Source: Geomonas ferrireducens
GTDB lineage: Bacteria > Desulfobacterota > Desulfuromonadia > Geobacterales > Geobacteraceae
Assembly: GCF_004917065.1 (NCBI RefSeq)
Contig: NZ_SSYA01000001.1
Coordinates: forward strand, 557,001-621,000
Length of the DNA stretch: 64,000 nt
Direction: 5' to 3'
Shown here: piece by piece, positions 44,190 to 53,900 of the stretch
Layout of the letters: the number at the start of each line of letters is the position of its first letter
How positions within the stretch are numbered: the stretch's first letter is position 1
The notes under the pieces: model-generated
What the model saw: only the letters and a program-made list of their open reading frames with translations
Database searches by the model: none
What the model was told of the DNA's origin: nothing
Position numbers and translations under genes: made by a program

Positions 44190-45308
44190 TCAGTAAAACG
44201 CGAAAGGCTCCCGCTCTCCTTGGTACTCGATTACCTCTGCCTCCAGGCGACGCGCGGCAAGCGCCCCCCTCAACTGCGCGGCAAATCCCTCGACCATGAT
44301 CCGCTCGGTGGCGAAATGTCCCGCGTCGAGCAGCGCCACGCCGAGCGCCTCGGCCTCGCGCGCCTCGTGATACTTGACGTCGCCGGTCACCAGGATGTCG
44401 GCTCCCTTGCGCGCCGCTTCGTGCAGCAGCGAAACGCCGGACCCGCCGCAGACGGCGACCTTCTTCACCTGCCGCCCGGCTTCCCCCACCAGGCGGACGC
44501 CGGCGGCGCCGAGACGCTCCCGCACGAAGCCCGCGAACACTCCCGCCTCAACCGGCTCGGGAAGGGTTCCGATGCGCCCAAGTCCCCGCGGCGCTCCCTG
44601 GTTCAGCACCGGATACAGGTCGTATGCCGGCTCCTCGTAGGGGTGCGCCTTCTTCAGCGCGGCCACGGCGGCGCTTATCTTATCCTTCATGATCAGGAAC
44701 TCGAGACGGCTCTCCGGCTCGACGTGTCCCGCCCCCACCTCCCCTACGTAGGGGTTCGCCCCGTCAAGCGGGGTGAAGCGCCCGGCCCCCTCGCTCTGGT
44801 ACGAGCAGTCGCGGTAGTTTCCGACAAGGGGCATGAACGGGGCAAGCGCCTGCAGCAGCTTATCCTCGAAACCTTTCGGCACGAACAGCACCATCTTCGC
44901 GTGCTCCTCGACTCCCGTGATCTTGAGCGGCTGCGCCCCTACGATGCCGAGACGGGCGGCGAGGAGATCGTTGACGCCCCCTTGGGCGATGTCGAGGTTC
45001 GTGTGCAGGGAGATGATGGAGAGGTCGTTCTTGAGGGCCAGCATGGTGAGACGACCGGTTTCGTCGGCCGCCGTGATCTTTTTCAGAGGGGAGAAGATGA
45101 AAGGGTGATGCGTGATGAGGAGCGGGCAGCGGGCTTCGATGGCTGCTTCGATGGCGGGGCGACCGGGATCCAGCGCCACCATGATCCGGGAAACCTGGGA
45201 GACCGGGTCCCCCAGCTGCAGGCCTACGTTGTCCCAGGATTCCGCGAAGTGCGCTGGAGCAATTTTGCCTGTAATTCCAACAAGATCTGAAACTTTCGGA
45301 GTTATCAT
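44190..45308 (-). CDS. NIF3-like dinuclear metal-centre protein
   Basis: 372 residues. Two halves of the NIF3/YbgI fold with the metal-binding HHPF motif (CPLLITHHPFIFSPLKK, about 60-76) and DAGHFATE near the C-terminus. A PII-like insertion lies between them (about 125-235), as in the longer members. Family proteins are annotated as GTP cyclohydrolase I type 2 homologues; the true reaction is not settled. ATG at 45308 with only a weak ribosome site; a terminator hairpin ends just upstream. Confidence 0.85.
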   Translation of the reverse strand: MITPKVSDLVGITGKIAPAHFAESWDNVGLQLGDPVSQVSRIMVALDPGRPAIEAAIEARCPLLITHHPFIFSPLKKITAADETGRLTMLALKNDLSIISLHTNLDIAQGGVNDLLAARLGIVGAQPLKITGVEEHAKMVLFVPKGFEDKLLQALAPFMPLVGNYRDCSYQSEGAGRFTPLDGANPYVGEVGAGHVEPESRLEFLIMKDKISAAVAALKKAHPYEEPAYDLYPVLNQGAPRGLGRIGTLPEPVEAGVFAGFVRERLGAAGVRLVGEAGRQVKKVAVCGGSGVSLLHEAARKGADILVTGDVKYHEAREAEALGVALLDAGHFATERIMVEGFAAQLRGALAARRLEAEVIEYQGEREPFAFY

Positions 45309-45315
45309 CGCGCTC

Positions 45316-45352
45316 AAAAGAAAAAGAGTGCAACCGCTTGGTGTGCACTCTT
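45316..45352 (-). terminator. Terminator of the tRNA-Met transcript, abutting the NIF3 start
   Basis: Minus strand: AAGAGTGCA-loop-TGCACTCTT then TTTCTTTTG. The U-rich tail ends about 8 bp before the NIF3 ATG. Confidence 0.7.
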
Positions 45353-45428
45353 TCTCCCCACTTGAAGTGTATTTTTTCGTCTGACCAGGTGCTTTAAGGG
45401 CATCCCCACATCATCCTAATTTGTAAGG

Positions 45429-45505
45429 TGGTGGGCCCACCAGGACTCGAACCTGGGACCGACCGGTTATGAGCCGGTAGCTCTAACCAACTGAGCTATA
45501 GGCCC
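45429..45505 (-). tRNA. tRNA with CAT anticodon, probably elongator tRNA-Met
   Basis: 77 nt on the minus strand with encoded CCA. Acceptor GGGCCTA/TGGGCCC, D arm GCTCAGTTGGTTAGAGC, anticodon arm ACCGG-CTCATAA-CCGGT, T arm CCAGG-TTCGAGT-CCTGG. A CAT anticodon could also be tRNA-Ile2 after lysidine modification. The body lacks initiator features, and elongator Met is preferred. Confidence 0.93.
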
Positions 45506-45520
45506 GAAAAGCGAAATTAA

Positions 45521-45549
45521 AACATATAGTAAAAGGATTAGCGTGTCAA
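45521..45549 (-). promoter_or_regulatory. tRNA promoter
   Basis: Minus strand: TTGACA (45549-45544), a 17-bp spacer, TATGTT (45526-45521), about 10-15 bp before the mature tRNA. It begins within 5 bp of the upstream gene's stop codon. Confidence 0.55.
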
Positions 45550-45553
45550 GCTT

Positions 45554-46705
45554 CTATTTTAATGACAGTGGGGCACTCCCCTCGTACATCTCATACTTTA
45601 GAAGCCGGCACTCGATCGGCCCGTTGTACAGCACCATCCGCCGCGATGCCTTGAGTCCGACCCCCTTGGCGAGGTCGAGGTTCCCGGTGAAGAGGTAGGC
45701 GGTGTACCCCTGGCAGCGTTTCTTCAGCGTGTCGCCGATCTCACGGTACAGGGGACGCAGCGCCTCCTGCTCGCCGAGCCTCTTGCCGTAGGGCGGGTTC
45801 ATGATCAGCACGCCCGGGCCGGGAGGGGGCGACAGCTCCGCCATGGGGAGCTGTCCCAGGGTGAGATGTTCGAGCACCCCGGCGCGCCGCGCGTTCTGGA
45901 TTGCCATGTTGACCGCGGAGTGGGAGAGGTCGCTCGCCTGGATCGGCGCCGGGAGCCGCTCCAGGATGCTGTTTTTCGCCTCGTCCACTATGGCGCGCCA
46001 GGCCGCACGGTCGAACCCCTGCCAACGCTCAAAACCGAAACGGCGGTTCAGCCCCGGCGGGATGCGGAGCGCCTTCATGGCCGCCTCGATGGCGATGGTG
46101 CCGGTCCCGCACATCGGATCGACGAACGGGGTGCTGCCGTCCCAGCCGGAGAGTTCGACGAGGGCGGCGGCCAGGTTCTCCTTCAGCGGCGCCTCGTGCC
46201 GATCCAGCCGGTAGCCGCGACGATCCAGCGGCTCCCCGGAAAGGTCGAGGCTCACCGTGCAGCGGTCCTTGAAAAGCCGGACGTTGACGCGCAGGTCGGG
46301 ATCCTTGGTGTCGACGCTTGGACGGCTGCCGAAGCTCTCCCTCTGCGCATCGACGATGGCGTCCTTGGTCTTCAGCGCCACGAACCCGGAGTGGGTCATC
46401 GTCGAGTCCCTGAGGTTGCAGTCGACGGCGAGGGTCTGGGCGGGGGTCAGGAAGCGTTCCCACGGGAGGGAGCGCACGCCGCGGTAGAGCTCCTCGGGTG
46501 TCTGGCAGGGGAATTCCGCCAGGGTCATGAGGACCCGGCTTGCCGTACGCAGCCAGAGGTTCGCCCGGTAGGCCCCCTCCATGCCGCCGCCGAAACTGAC
46601 GCCGCCGCTCTCGACACGCACATCGGGGAGACCCAGGCGGACGAGCTCGCCTCCTAGGGCTTCTTCAACCCCCTTCGCCGTAGTAGCGAAAAAAAAATGC
46701 TTCAT
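45554..46705 (-). CDS. THUMP-domain RNA methyltransferase (RlmL N-terminal-like)
   Basis: 383 residues. N-terminal ferredoxin-like/THUMP domain (FFFATTAKGVEEALGGELVR), then a Rossmann methyltransferase with FVDPMCGTGTIAIEAAM (motif I) and the N6/N2 base-methylation motif NPPYG (IMNPPYGKRLGEQ). Closest in pattern to YpsC/RlmL, which methylate guanine N2 of 23S rRNA; the exact site is inferred. The ATG at 46705 has AAAGGAG six bases ahead. The leader contains an unusual complementary element. Confidence 0.85.
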   Translation of the reverse strand: MKHFFFATTAKGVEEALGGELVRLGLPDVRVESGGVSFGGGMEGAYRANLWLRTASRVLMTLAEFPCQTPEELYRGVRSLPWERFLTPAQTLAVDCNLRDSTMTHSGFVALKTKDAIVDAQRESFGSRPSVDTKDPDLRVNVRLFKDRCTVSLDLSGEPLDRRGYRLDRHEAPLKENLAAALVELSGWDGSTPFVDPMCGTGTIAIEAAMKALRIPPGLNRRFGFERWQGFDRAAWRAIVDEAKNSILERLPAPIQASDLSHSAVNMAIQNARRAGVLEHLTLGQLPMAELSPPPGPGVLIMNPPYGKRLGEQEALRPLYREIGDTLKKRCQGYTAYLFTGNLDLAKGVGLKASRRMVLYNGPIECRLLKYEMYEGSAPLSLK

Positions 46706-46723
46706 CACCTGCTCCTTTAGAAA

Positions 46724-46798
46724 CGGTCGCCTGCCGCCATAATGAGAAACGGCGTGGCCTCGATCCGCGTGACGACCGCGGCGGCAGATCTTCTCATT
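46724..46798. other. Block-wise interleaved complementary element (possible pseudoknot)
   Basis: Three blocks are repeated in the same order as their own reverse complements: CGGTCG (46724-46729) with CGACCG (46773-46778), CTGCCGCC (46731-46738) with GGCGGCAG (46780-46787), and AATGAGAA (46741-46748) with TTCTCATT (46791-46798). The offset is a constant 49-50 nt. A small hairpin (CGTGG...CCGCG, 46753-46769) sits in the middle. On the minus strand it lies in the leader of the RNA methyltransferase gene. Confidence 0.6.
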
Positions 46799-46996
46799 GG
46801 GACTTTCCGGGCAACCACCTGCGGCGACGATGACCCCGCGCAAAATTAATTACCGTGAGAGGTTGCGTCACACAAAAATAATGATAAAAAATTAATTTCT
46901 TTAGTCGCGACCGTTCCTGCCGATGCGATCTTCATGAGCAGCGCGCAGAGCGCGCGACGCCCACCTTCCCGCTCACATGGGGACGTTCTCACCATC

Positions 46997-47011
46997 CGGC
47001 ACGGGACTTGC
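46997..47011 (+). promoter_or_regulatory. Candidate sigma-54 promoter of the GGDEF gene
   Basis: CGGCACGGGACTTGC: the GG at 46998-46999 and the GC at 47010-47011 lie at the required -24/-12 spacing, and GGCAC...TTGC agrees with the consensus. The start codon is 74 bp downstream. Confidence 0.5.
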
Positions 47012-47084
47012 CTTTGCGCCGCCATAGTTTACACTTCCAGGGTGCCCGGCGACCCAATCCCCTGTTTTATCGGAGAAAAAGGTT

Positions 47085-48374
47085 ATGAAGAGACTGCTCA
47101 GGGTCCTGATCGTAGAAGACGCACCGGACGACGCCCAGCTAATCGTGATACAGCTCGAGCAGGGAGGCTTCGACGTGCACTCCCGGCGCGTGGACAACGC
47201 GCAAGGACTCATCGAGGCCCTCGAGAGTGCGTCCTGGGACGTGGTCGTTTGCGACTACGTCATGCCCGGCTTTTCCGGGCTGCAGGCGCTGCAGATCCTC
47301 AAGGAAAAGGGCTCCGACATCCCCTTCCTGATGATCTCCGGGAAGGTCGGGGAGGAGGCCGCCGCTGCCGCCATCCGCGCCGGCGCCGACGACTTCGTGC
47401 TCAAGGGGAACCTGACCCGCCTGGTCCCGGCGGTGCAGCGCTCGATAGCGGAAGCGGCCCTGCGCCAGCAGAGCCGGCGTCACGAGGAGGAGCTGAAGGA
47501 GAAGCTGGACTTCATCCAGGTCCTCATCGATACCCTACCCACCCCGATCTTCTACAACGACCCCAACGGCCTCTACCTCGGCTGCAACAAGGCCTTCGAG
47601 GAGCAGATCGGCATCAAGCGGGGTGAAAACGTCAACAAGAGCATCTACGACATCCTCCCGCCGGACCTGGCCGCCCTGTACAACAGGGGCGAGGAGGCCG
47701 CCGAAGCAGGAAGCGGCCCGCGCAGCTTCGAAGGGACCATCACCTGCGCCGACGGCGAGCACCGGGACGTCATCTTCTACAGTGCAAGCTTCAAAAAGCC
47801 GGGAACCAGCTCCGGTGGTGTGGTCGGGGCGCTCCTCGACATCTCGGAAAGAAAACAGGCCGAGCTGAAGCTGCGTTACCTGAGCAGTCACGACATCCTG
47901 ACTGGCATCTACAACCGCGCCTATTTCGATGAAGAACTGGAGCGGCTGAAGAAAGGGAGGAAGTTCCCGGTGAGCATCGTCATGGCCGACGTCGACCGTC
48001 TCAAGGAGACCAACGACCAGCAGGGGCACGCGGCCGGGGACGAACTCCTGAAACACGCCGCCGAGGTGCTGAAAAACGCCTTCCGGCGCGAGGATGTGGT
48101 GGCGCGTGTTGGGGGCGACGAGTTCGCGGCCCTGCTCCCGAACACCGATGAGACGGCCCTGCGCGAGGCTATGGAGCGGCTCCAGCAGCAGCTGGCCCAG
48201 AGTAACGAAGGGCACGCTCCGCATCCGCTCAGCCTCTCCATTGGTGCTGCCACCGCACAAAACGGCGATGAACTCATGGCGTCATGGCGCCTCGCCGACC
48301 AGAGGATGTACCGCCAGAAAAAAGGGCGCAAAAATGGCGGTGCCGGCAACAAGCAGCACCAGTTGGTGGCCTGA
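47085..48374 (+). CDS. Response regulator diguanylate cyclase (REC-PAS-GGDEF)
   Basis: 429 residues. Receiver (about 5-125; acidic pocket E11-D12, phospho-Asp57 in VVVCDYVMPG), PAS (about 147-265), and a GGDEF domain (about 275-425) with intact GGDEF catalytic motif and an upstream inhibitory RxxD site (RREDVVARVGGDEF). The guanine-contact region reads ETNDQQGHAAGDELL. The Asp in GD, which is Ser in the cGAMP-making Hypr subclass, is kept. It should therefore make cyclic di-GMP when phosphorylated. No partner kinase is adjacent. Ribosome site AAAAAGG precedes the ATG. Confidence 0.9.
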   Translation: MKRLLRVLIVEDAPDDAQLIVIQLEQGGFDVHSRRVDNAQGLIEALESASWDVVVCDYVMPGFSGLQALQILKEKGSDIPFLMISGKVGEEAAAAAIRAGADDFVLKGNLTRLVPAVQRSIAEAALRQQSRRHEEELKEKLDFIQVLIDTLPTPIFYNDPNGLYLGCNKAFEEQIGIKRGENVNKSIYDILPPDLAALYNRGEEAAEAGSGPRSFEGTITCADGEHRDVIFYSASFKKPGTSSGGVVGALLDISERKQAELKLRYLSSHDILTGIYNRAYFDEELERLKKGRKFPVSIVMADVDRLKETNDQQGHAAGDELLKHAAEVLKNAFRREDVVARVGGDEFAALLPNTDETALREAMERLQQQLAQSNEGHAPHPLSLSIGAATAQNGDELMASWRLADQRMYRQKKGRKNGGAGNKQHQLVA

Positions 48375-48432
48375 GCCGGCGCCCAGAAACAGGGTGCGCC
48401 CTCCGCACGGAAGGCGCGCCTCATCTCCCTTC

Positions 48433-49221
48433 TTACTTCGCGTCCTTGAAGATGATCATGGGGAGCTCTTCGCCCCGGTCACCCTTACTCGACTTCCCTG
48501 CCCCCTTCGCCTCGCGCAGCCGCGCGGGGTACTCGGTGTCAAGACGTTTCTGTATCTCCTCCGCCTTCGCCGTATCTCCCGATTTCCGGTACGCCTGCTC
48601 GAGGTTGACCAAGGTGTCGGCCAGCCCCGGCTCTCCGGAGAAACGCTGCAGCGCCTCGTTGAGACGCTTGATCGCCGAGGCGTACTTCTTCGTCCTCACG
48701 TAGAAATTCCCGACGTAGTTCTCGTAGGCAAGCTGCTTCGCACGGCAGTCGGCCAGCTTCTCCTTGGCCTGCGGCACGTACTCGGAAGCGGGGTACTGGG
48801 CCAGGAACTCCTGGAAGTAGTGCACCGCGTTCTTCACGGCGGTCTGGTCGGTGTCGATCCCGGTGATCTCGTTGTAGTTGCTGAGGGCTAGCCGGAACAG
48901 CGCGTAGGGCGCCTTCTCGTTGCCGGGATGGAGCTTGCGGAAGTCTTCGTAGGCCGCGGCAGCCTCGATGAACGCGCCGTTTTCGAAGTGGGCGTCGGCG
49001 ATCTTCAGCTCGGCCTTTGCCGAAAGCTCGGGGGAGCTGTAGCTCTCCTTCACCTTCTTGAACTGGTTGATGGCCTCCTCGTAGTTGCGGGACGCGTAAG
49101 CGGTCTCCCCTTCCTTGAAGTAGGTCTCGGGCGTCTTCACCGGCGCCGGGGTCGAGGCGCAGGCACTGATCAGGGAGAGCGCGGCGAAAAGGCCCAGGTA
49201 ACGCAGGGAACGAGAGTGCAT
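48433..49221 (-). CDS. bamD: Outer membrane assembly lipoprotein BamD
   Basis: 262 residues. Lipoprotein signal with lipobox (SLISAC, Cys21). Then five TPR-like repeats (TYFKEGETAYASRNYEEAIN onward; YPASEYVPQAKEKLADCRAK) typical of BamD/ComL, an essential partner of BamA in inserting outer-membrane barrels. The C-terminus has an extra polar tail. Good ribosome site GGAGGAGACACC. Confidence 0.88.
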   Translation of the reverse strand: MHSRSLRYLGLFAALSLISACASTPAPVKTPETYFKEGETAYASRNYEEAINQFKKVKESYSSPELSAKAELKIADAHFENGAFIEAAAAYEDFRKLHPGNEKAPYALFRLALSNYNEITGIDTDQTAVKNAVHYFQEFLAQYPASEYVPQAKEKLADCRAKQLAYENYVGNFYVRTKKYASAIKRLNEALQRFSGEPGLADTLVNLEQAYRKSGDTAKAEEIQKRLDTEYPARLREAKGAGKSSKGDRGEELPMIIFKDAK

Positions 49222-49253
49222 GGTGTCTCCTCCGGTCGGTGAATTCGTGAAAG

Positions 49254-49280
49254 CCCCGCAGCCGTGGTCCGGCTGCGGGG
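49254..49280 (-). terminator. Terminator after typA
   Basis: CCCCGCAGCCG-GACCA-CGGCTGCGGGG stem followed by CTTTC on the minus strand, 9 bp past the stop codon. Confidence 0.7.
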
Positions 49281-49289
49281 GTGCTTGGA

Positions 49290-51095
<1,806 letters not shown>

Positions 51096-51131
51096 GTTTT
51101 ACTGCTCCTTTATCTTTGGCTCGTCACAAAT

Positions 51132-51165
51132 AAAAAGACGAGCAGAGAAGCCCGTCTTAAAAAAA
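51132..51165. terminator. Bidirectional terminator-like hairpin upstream of typA
   Basis: AAGACGAGC / GCCCGTCTT stem (one mismatch), with A and T runs on both sides. It would end the transcript of the TPR-like gene before typA. Confidence 0.65.
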
Positions 51166-51201
51166 CAGCCCAATATTGCATTTTTCGGATATCTTTACAA
51201 G

Positions 51202-51930
51202 CTATTTTCTGATGATACGGCGCCGGCCGCCCATGGCGGCCATCTGCTGTTTCTGGATCGCGGCCAGGCTCTCCAGGTGGAACTGAAGCCACATCTCGCC
51301 GTACCCCTTCATCTTCATCTTCTTACCTTCGCGCAGAAGCTCCAGGTTGAGCTTCAGGTTCTCGTCGCCGGGGAGCTTCGACAAGCCCTTGGCGGCGATC
51401 TCGCACGCCTTCACGTTCTCGCCGATCTCGTTCAAGCAGTAGGCGTAGAGGGCGTAGAGGAGCGACTCCTTGGGGGTCGCCATGATCGCCTTGTCGAAGG
51501 TCTCCTTCATCTTGTCGTGCTTGTTGCGCTTCATGTAGGTGACGCCGAGCATCCCCATGGTGACCCAGTTTTTGAAGAACCCTTTCTCCAGGTACGGGAA
51601 CGCGGTGGCGAACTCGCGGCGCACGAAGTAGACCATGCCGATGGAGGAGTTGATCTGGCTCTCCACGTAGATCTGCCACTTCGCGTAGCGCAGGGCGGAC
51701 TTCAGGTCGCGAATACCCTTCTCGAAGCGCTGCGCCTGGATATCCTTCATGGCCCCCTCCATGAGAACCTCGAGCTTTTTCGTCACGCTGCGGGCGATGA
51801 GGACGAAGCAGGCGGTGAAGACGATCATGGCGCCCAAAAGCGCGGCCCACCAGTACTGGAAGCCGGCGGCGAGGGAAACGATGAGGAAAACTGCGACAGC
51901 TGCGCCTGCGGAAATGAGAAGGTTGTACAT
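51202..51930 (-). CDS. Membrane protein with TPR-like repeats, unknown function
   Basis: 242 residues. Two N-terminal membrane helices (about 4-22 and 28-46), then helical TPR-like pairs ([40 protein letters not shown]). The C-terminal ~40 residues are Met/Lys/Arg-rich. The TPR region should face the cytoplasm. No specific family recognised. Confidence 0.7.
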   Translation of the reverse strand: MYNLLISAGAAVAVFLIVSLAAGFQYWWAALLGAMIVFTACFVLIARSVTKKLEVLMEGAMKDIQAQRFEKGIRDLKSALRYAKWQIYVESQINSSIGMVYFVRREFATAFPYLEKGFFKNWVTMGMLGVTYMKRNKHDKMKETFDKAIMATPKESLLYALYAYCLNEIGENVKACEIAAKGLSKLPGDENLKLNLELLREGKKMKMKGYGEMWLQFHLESLAAIQKQQMAAMGGRRRIIRK

Positions 51931-51996
51931 CGGCTGATTTATCCTTTCGTGGTGCGGGTCAGGTGGTTGTAGGTGCTGCAGTGCGACGGACTGGGC

Positions 51997-53484
51997 CTAT
52001 CCCTCGTCCTTGGCCAGGCTCCCCTTCTTCTGGTACTTGGCCACGATGATGCGCTTGCCCGGCTTGAGGGCGACCCTGGTCTTCAGGTTGTTCCAGGCCG
52101 AGAGCAGGCGGGCCGTGACGTTGAACCTCCTGGCGAGCGAGGTCAGGGTGTCTCCCTTTTTCACGGTGTAGTACTTGTGGACTTCCTTCACCTCGGCCTT
52201 GAGCTCGGCCTTCGCCTCGGCCTTTACTTCAGCCTTAGCCTCGACATGGGGCGGCTTCGCGGCATGGGAGGCAACGTCGGCCGAGGCCAGCTGCACCGGC
52301 ACGGTCAGCACCTTGCCGTGCAACTTGAGTTTCTTCTTGCCCAGGTTGTTCAGCTCGGCGATGGCCTGCGGCGTGGTCTTGAAGCGTTTTGCTATGGAAT
52401 CCAGGGTGTCGCGCTTCTTCGCCCGGTACTGGACGTTCTTCACGCGCTCGACAAAGCGCTCCCCCTCGGGGATCTTGGCGTACGCCTCCTGGCAGGTGGC
52501 GCCGCTCCCCTTTGGGACCTTCAGAAGGTACCCCGGGTAGTCCGGCGGCGTGGTGCCGCGGCGCAGTTCCGGGTTCAGCTCCCGGAGGTTCTGCATCGGC
52601 ACGTTGCAGACCTTGGACATCACGTCGAGGTCGGTGCGCGTGGGGACGGAAACCTGGTCGAAGTCGATGGGGGGGAGATAGGCGACGTCGGCGAAACCGT
52701 ATTTCGCCGGCTCCTTGGCGATGATCGCGGCGGCCAGAAGCTTCGGCACGTAGTCCTTGGTCTCCCGGGCCAGGTAGCTCCCCTTGGAGATTTCCCAGAA
52801 GTCCCGGGTGTTGTACATGTTGATGGCGCGCAGGATCTTGTTCTCGCCCGCGTTGTACCCGGCTGCGGCGAGGTACCAGTCGTTGTTGAAGAGGGCGTAA
52901 AGTTCTTTCAGATAGAGCGCCGCGGCGACGGTCGCCTTCAGGGGGTCGCGCCTTTCGTCCATCCAGTAGTCGATGCGCAGGGAATAACGCTTGCCGGTGG
53001 CCGGCATGAACTGCCAGGGGCCCACCGCGGCCGCCACGGAGACCGCGTGCGGCAGGAAGCCGCTTTCGATCATGGCAAGGTAGACCAGGTCCTCGGGAAG
53101 CCCCTCCTTCTTGAGCACCGTCTTCATCATCGGGATGTAGCGCTCGCTCCTGGAAAGCCACTTGGCGAAGGCGCCCCGACCGGGTCCCTGGAAGTAACGG
53201 GTGAAATATTCGACCTTGGAATTGAAGGTAAGGGGGATGTCGGAATCCGGCAGCTCCATCTCGGGGAGCTTCAGCTCGAAGTCGTCCGGGTCATCGGTAA
53301 GATCGTCATCATCCTGGAAATCGGCGGCGGTGAGGCCGAGCCCCTTGGAAAGGGCGAGGTCGGCGGAGGCGAGTTGCTGCGTCTGAAGTTCCGCACGCCC
53401 GGAACCCGGCGCCGGTAGCGCGGGTGCCGCAAGGGCGGTGCAAGGCAACAAAAGTGCGAGTATGAGCAGGGTGACTTTAATCAT
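51997..53484 (-). CDS. mltD: Membrane-bound lytic murein transglycosylase MltD-like
   Basis: 495 residues. Sec signal peptide (about 1-19), a linker, then the SLT domain with catalytic Glu in MIESGFLPHAVSVAAAVGPW (about residues 140-160) and AAGYNAGENKI. Two LysM domains follow (YRAKKRDTLDSIAKRFKTTP and YYTVKKGDTLTSLARRFNVT), separated by an Ala/Lys/Glu-rich repeat (EAKAEVKAEAKAELKAEVKE). It cleaves peptidoglycan glycan strands. AAAGGTATTGA precedes the ATG. Confidence 0.9.
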   Translation of the reverse strand: MIKVTLLILALLLPCTALAAPALPAPGSGRAELQTQQLASADLALSKGLGLTAADFQDDDDLTDDPDDFELKLPEMELPDSDIPLTFNSKVEYFTRYFQGPGRGAFAKWLSRSERYIPMMKTVLKKEGLPEDLVYLAMIESGFLPHAVSVAAAVGPWQFMPATGKRYSLRIDYWMDERRDPLKATVAAALYLKELYALFNNDWYLAAAGYNAGENKILRAINMYNTRDFWEISKGSYLARETKDYVPKLLAAAIIAKEPAKYGFADVAYLPPIDFDQVSVPTRTDLDVMSKVCNVPMQNLRELNPELRRGTTPPDYPGYLLKVPKGSGATCQEAYAKIPEGERFVERVKNVQYRAKKRDTLDSIAKRFKTTPQAIAELNNLGKKKLKLHGKVLTVPVQLASADVASHAAKPPHVEAKAEVKAEAKAELKAEVKEVHKYYTVKKGDTLTSLARRFNVTARLLSAWNNLKTRVALKPGKRIIVAKYQKKGSLAKDEG

Positions 53485-53665
53485 TCAATACCTTTAGCTG
53501 GGGTAGCGGGCGTACGCACAGGTGCGCAGAATAGCGGAATTCTCCACACTTGTCAATCCAAAGGGCACCTTTGGCGGCTTTGCAGGAAGGGGCGCCCTCC
53601 CCGCCACTGCATATCGGGCCGGGGAGCCTAGTGTTTAGCGCGGCGGGATGAAGGCCGGGCAAACA

Positions 53666-53698
53666 AAAAGCCCCCCGTGTGATTACCGGGGGGCTTTT
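53666..53698. terminator. Strong terminator of the small peptide gene
   Basis: AAAAGCCCCCCG / CGGGGGGCTTTT stem-loop, T-flanked on both strands. It lies 25 bp after the stop codon of the 24-codon gene. Confidence 0.85.
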
Positions 53699-53722
53699 CC
53701 GTGTGCGATCCGCCCGCCGCTT

Positions 53723-53797
53723 TTACCCGGCGGGCCAACTAGGGCAGCCTTCCTTGCAGTGGGTCACCGGACGGATCATGTAGAAATTGGTCCACAT
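53723..53797 (-). CDS. Unannotated 24-residue Cys-containing peptide
   Basis: ATG at 53797, TAA at 53725-53723. The peptide begins MWTNFYMIRPVTH and continues CKEGCPSWPAG. Two Cys flank KEG (CxxxC), and the peptide is rich in aromatic residues and Pro. GGAG sits nine bases before the ATG. A strong sigma-70 promoter lies 67 bp upstream of the ATG and a strong terminator follows, so this is a compact transcription unit of about 190 nt. No family recognised. It could instead be a leader peptide for mltD, but the intervening terminator argues for a free-standing gene. Confidence 0.6.
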   Translation of the reverse strand: MWTNFYMIRPVTHCKEGCPSWPAG

Positions 53798-53863
53798 ATG
53801 CGTGATCTCCTTTTCCCTGTTGGATTTGCATCCCTCGCTGTGTGCATCCCGGAGGATGGCAAA

Positions 53864-53892
53864 AATATAATGGTGCCCCCCTCCCCTGTCAA
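53864..53892 (-). promoter_or_regulatory. Strong sigma-70 promoter of the small peptide gene
   Basis: Minus strand: perfect TTGACA (53892-53887), a 17-bp spacer, TATATT (53869-53864). Transcription starts near 53857, giving a leader of about 60 nt. Confidence 0.75.
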
Positions 53893-53900
53893 CCCGCCCC

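Noticed and set aside
47085-48374. Idea that this GGDEF protein makes the cGAMP sensed at 15 kb
   Set aside because: The Asp that is replaced by Ser in Hypr enzymes is retained (HAAGDELL), so cyclic di-GMP is the expected product.
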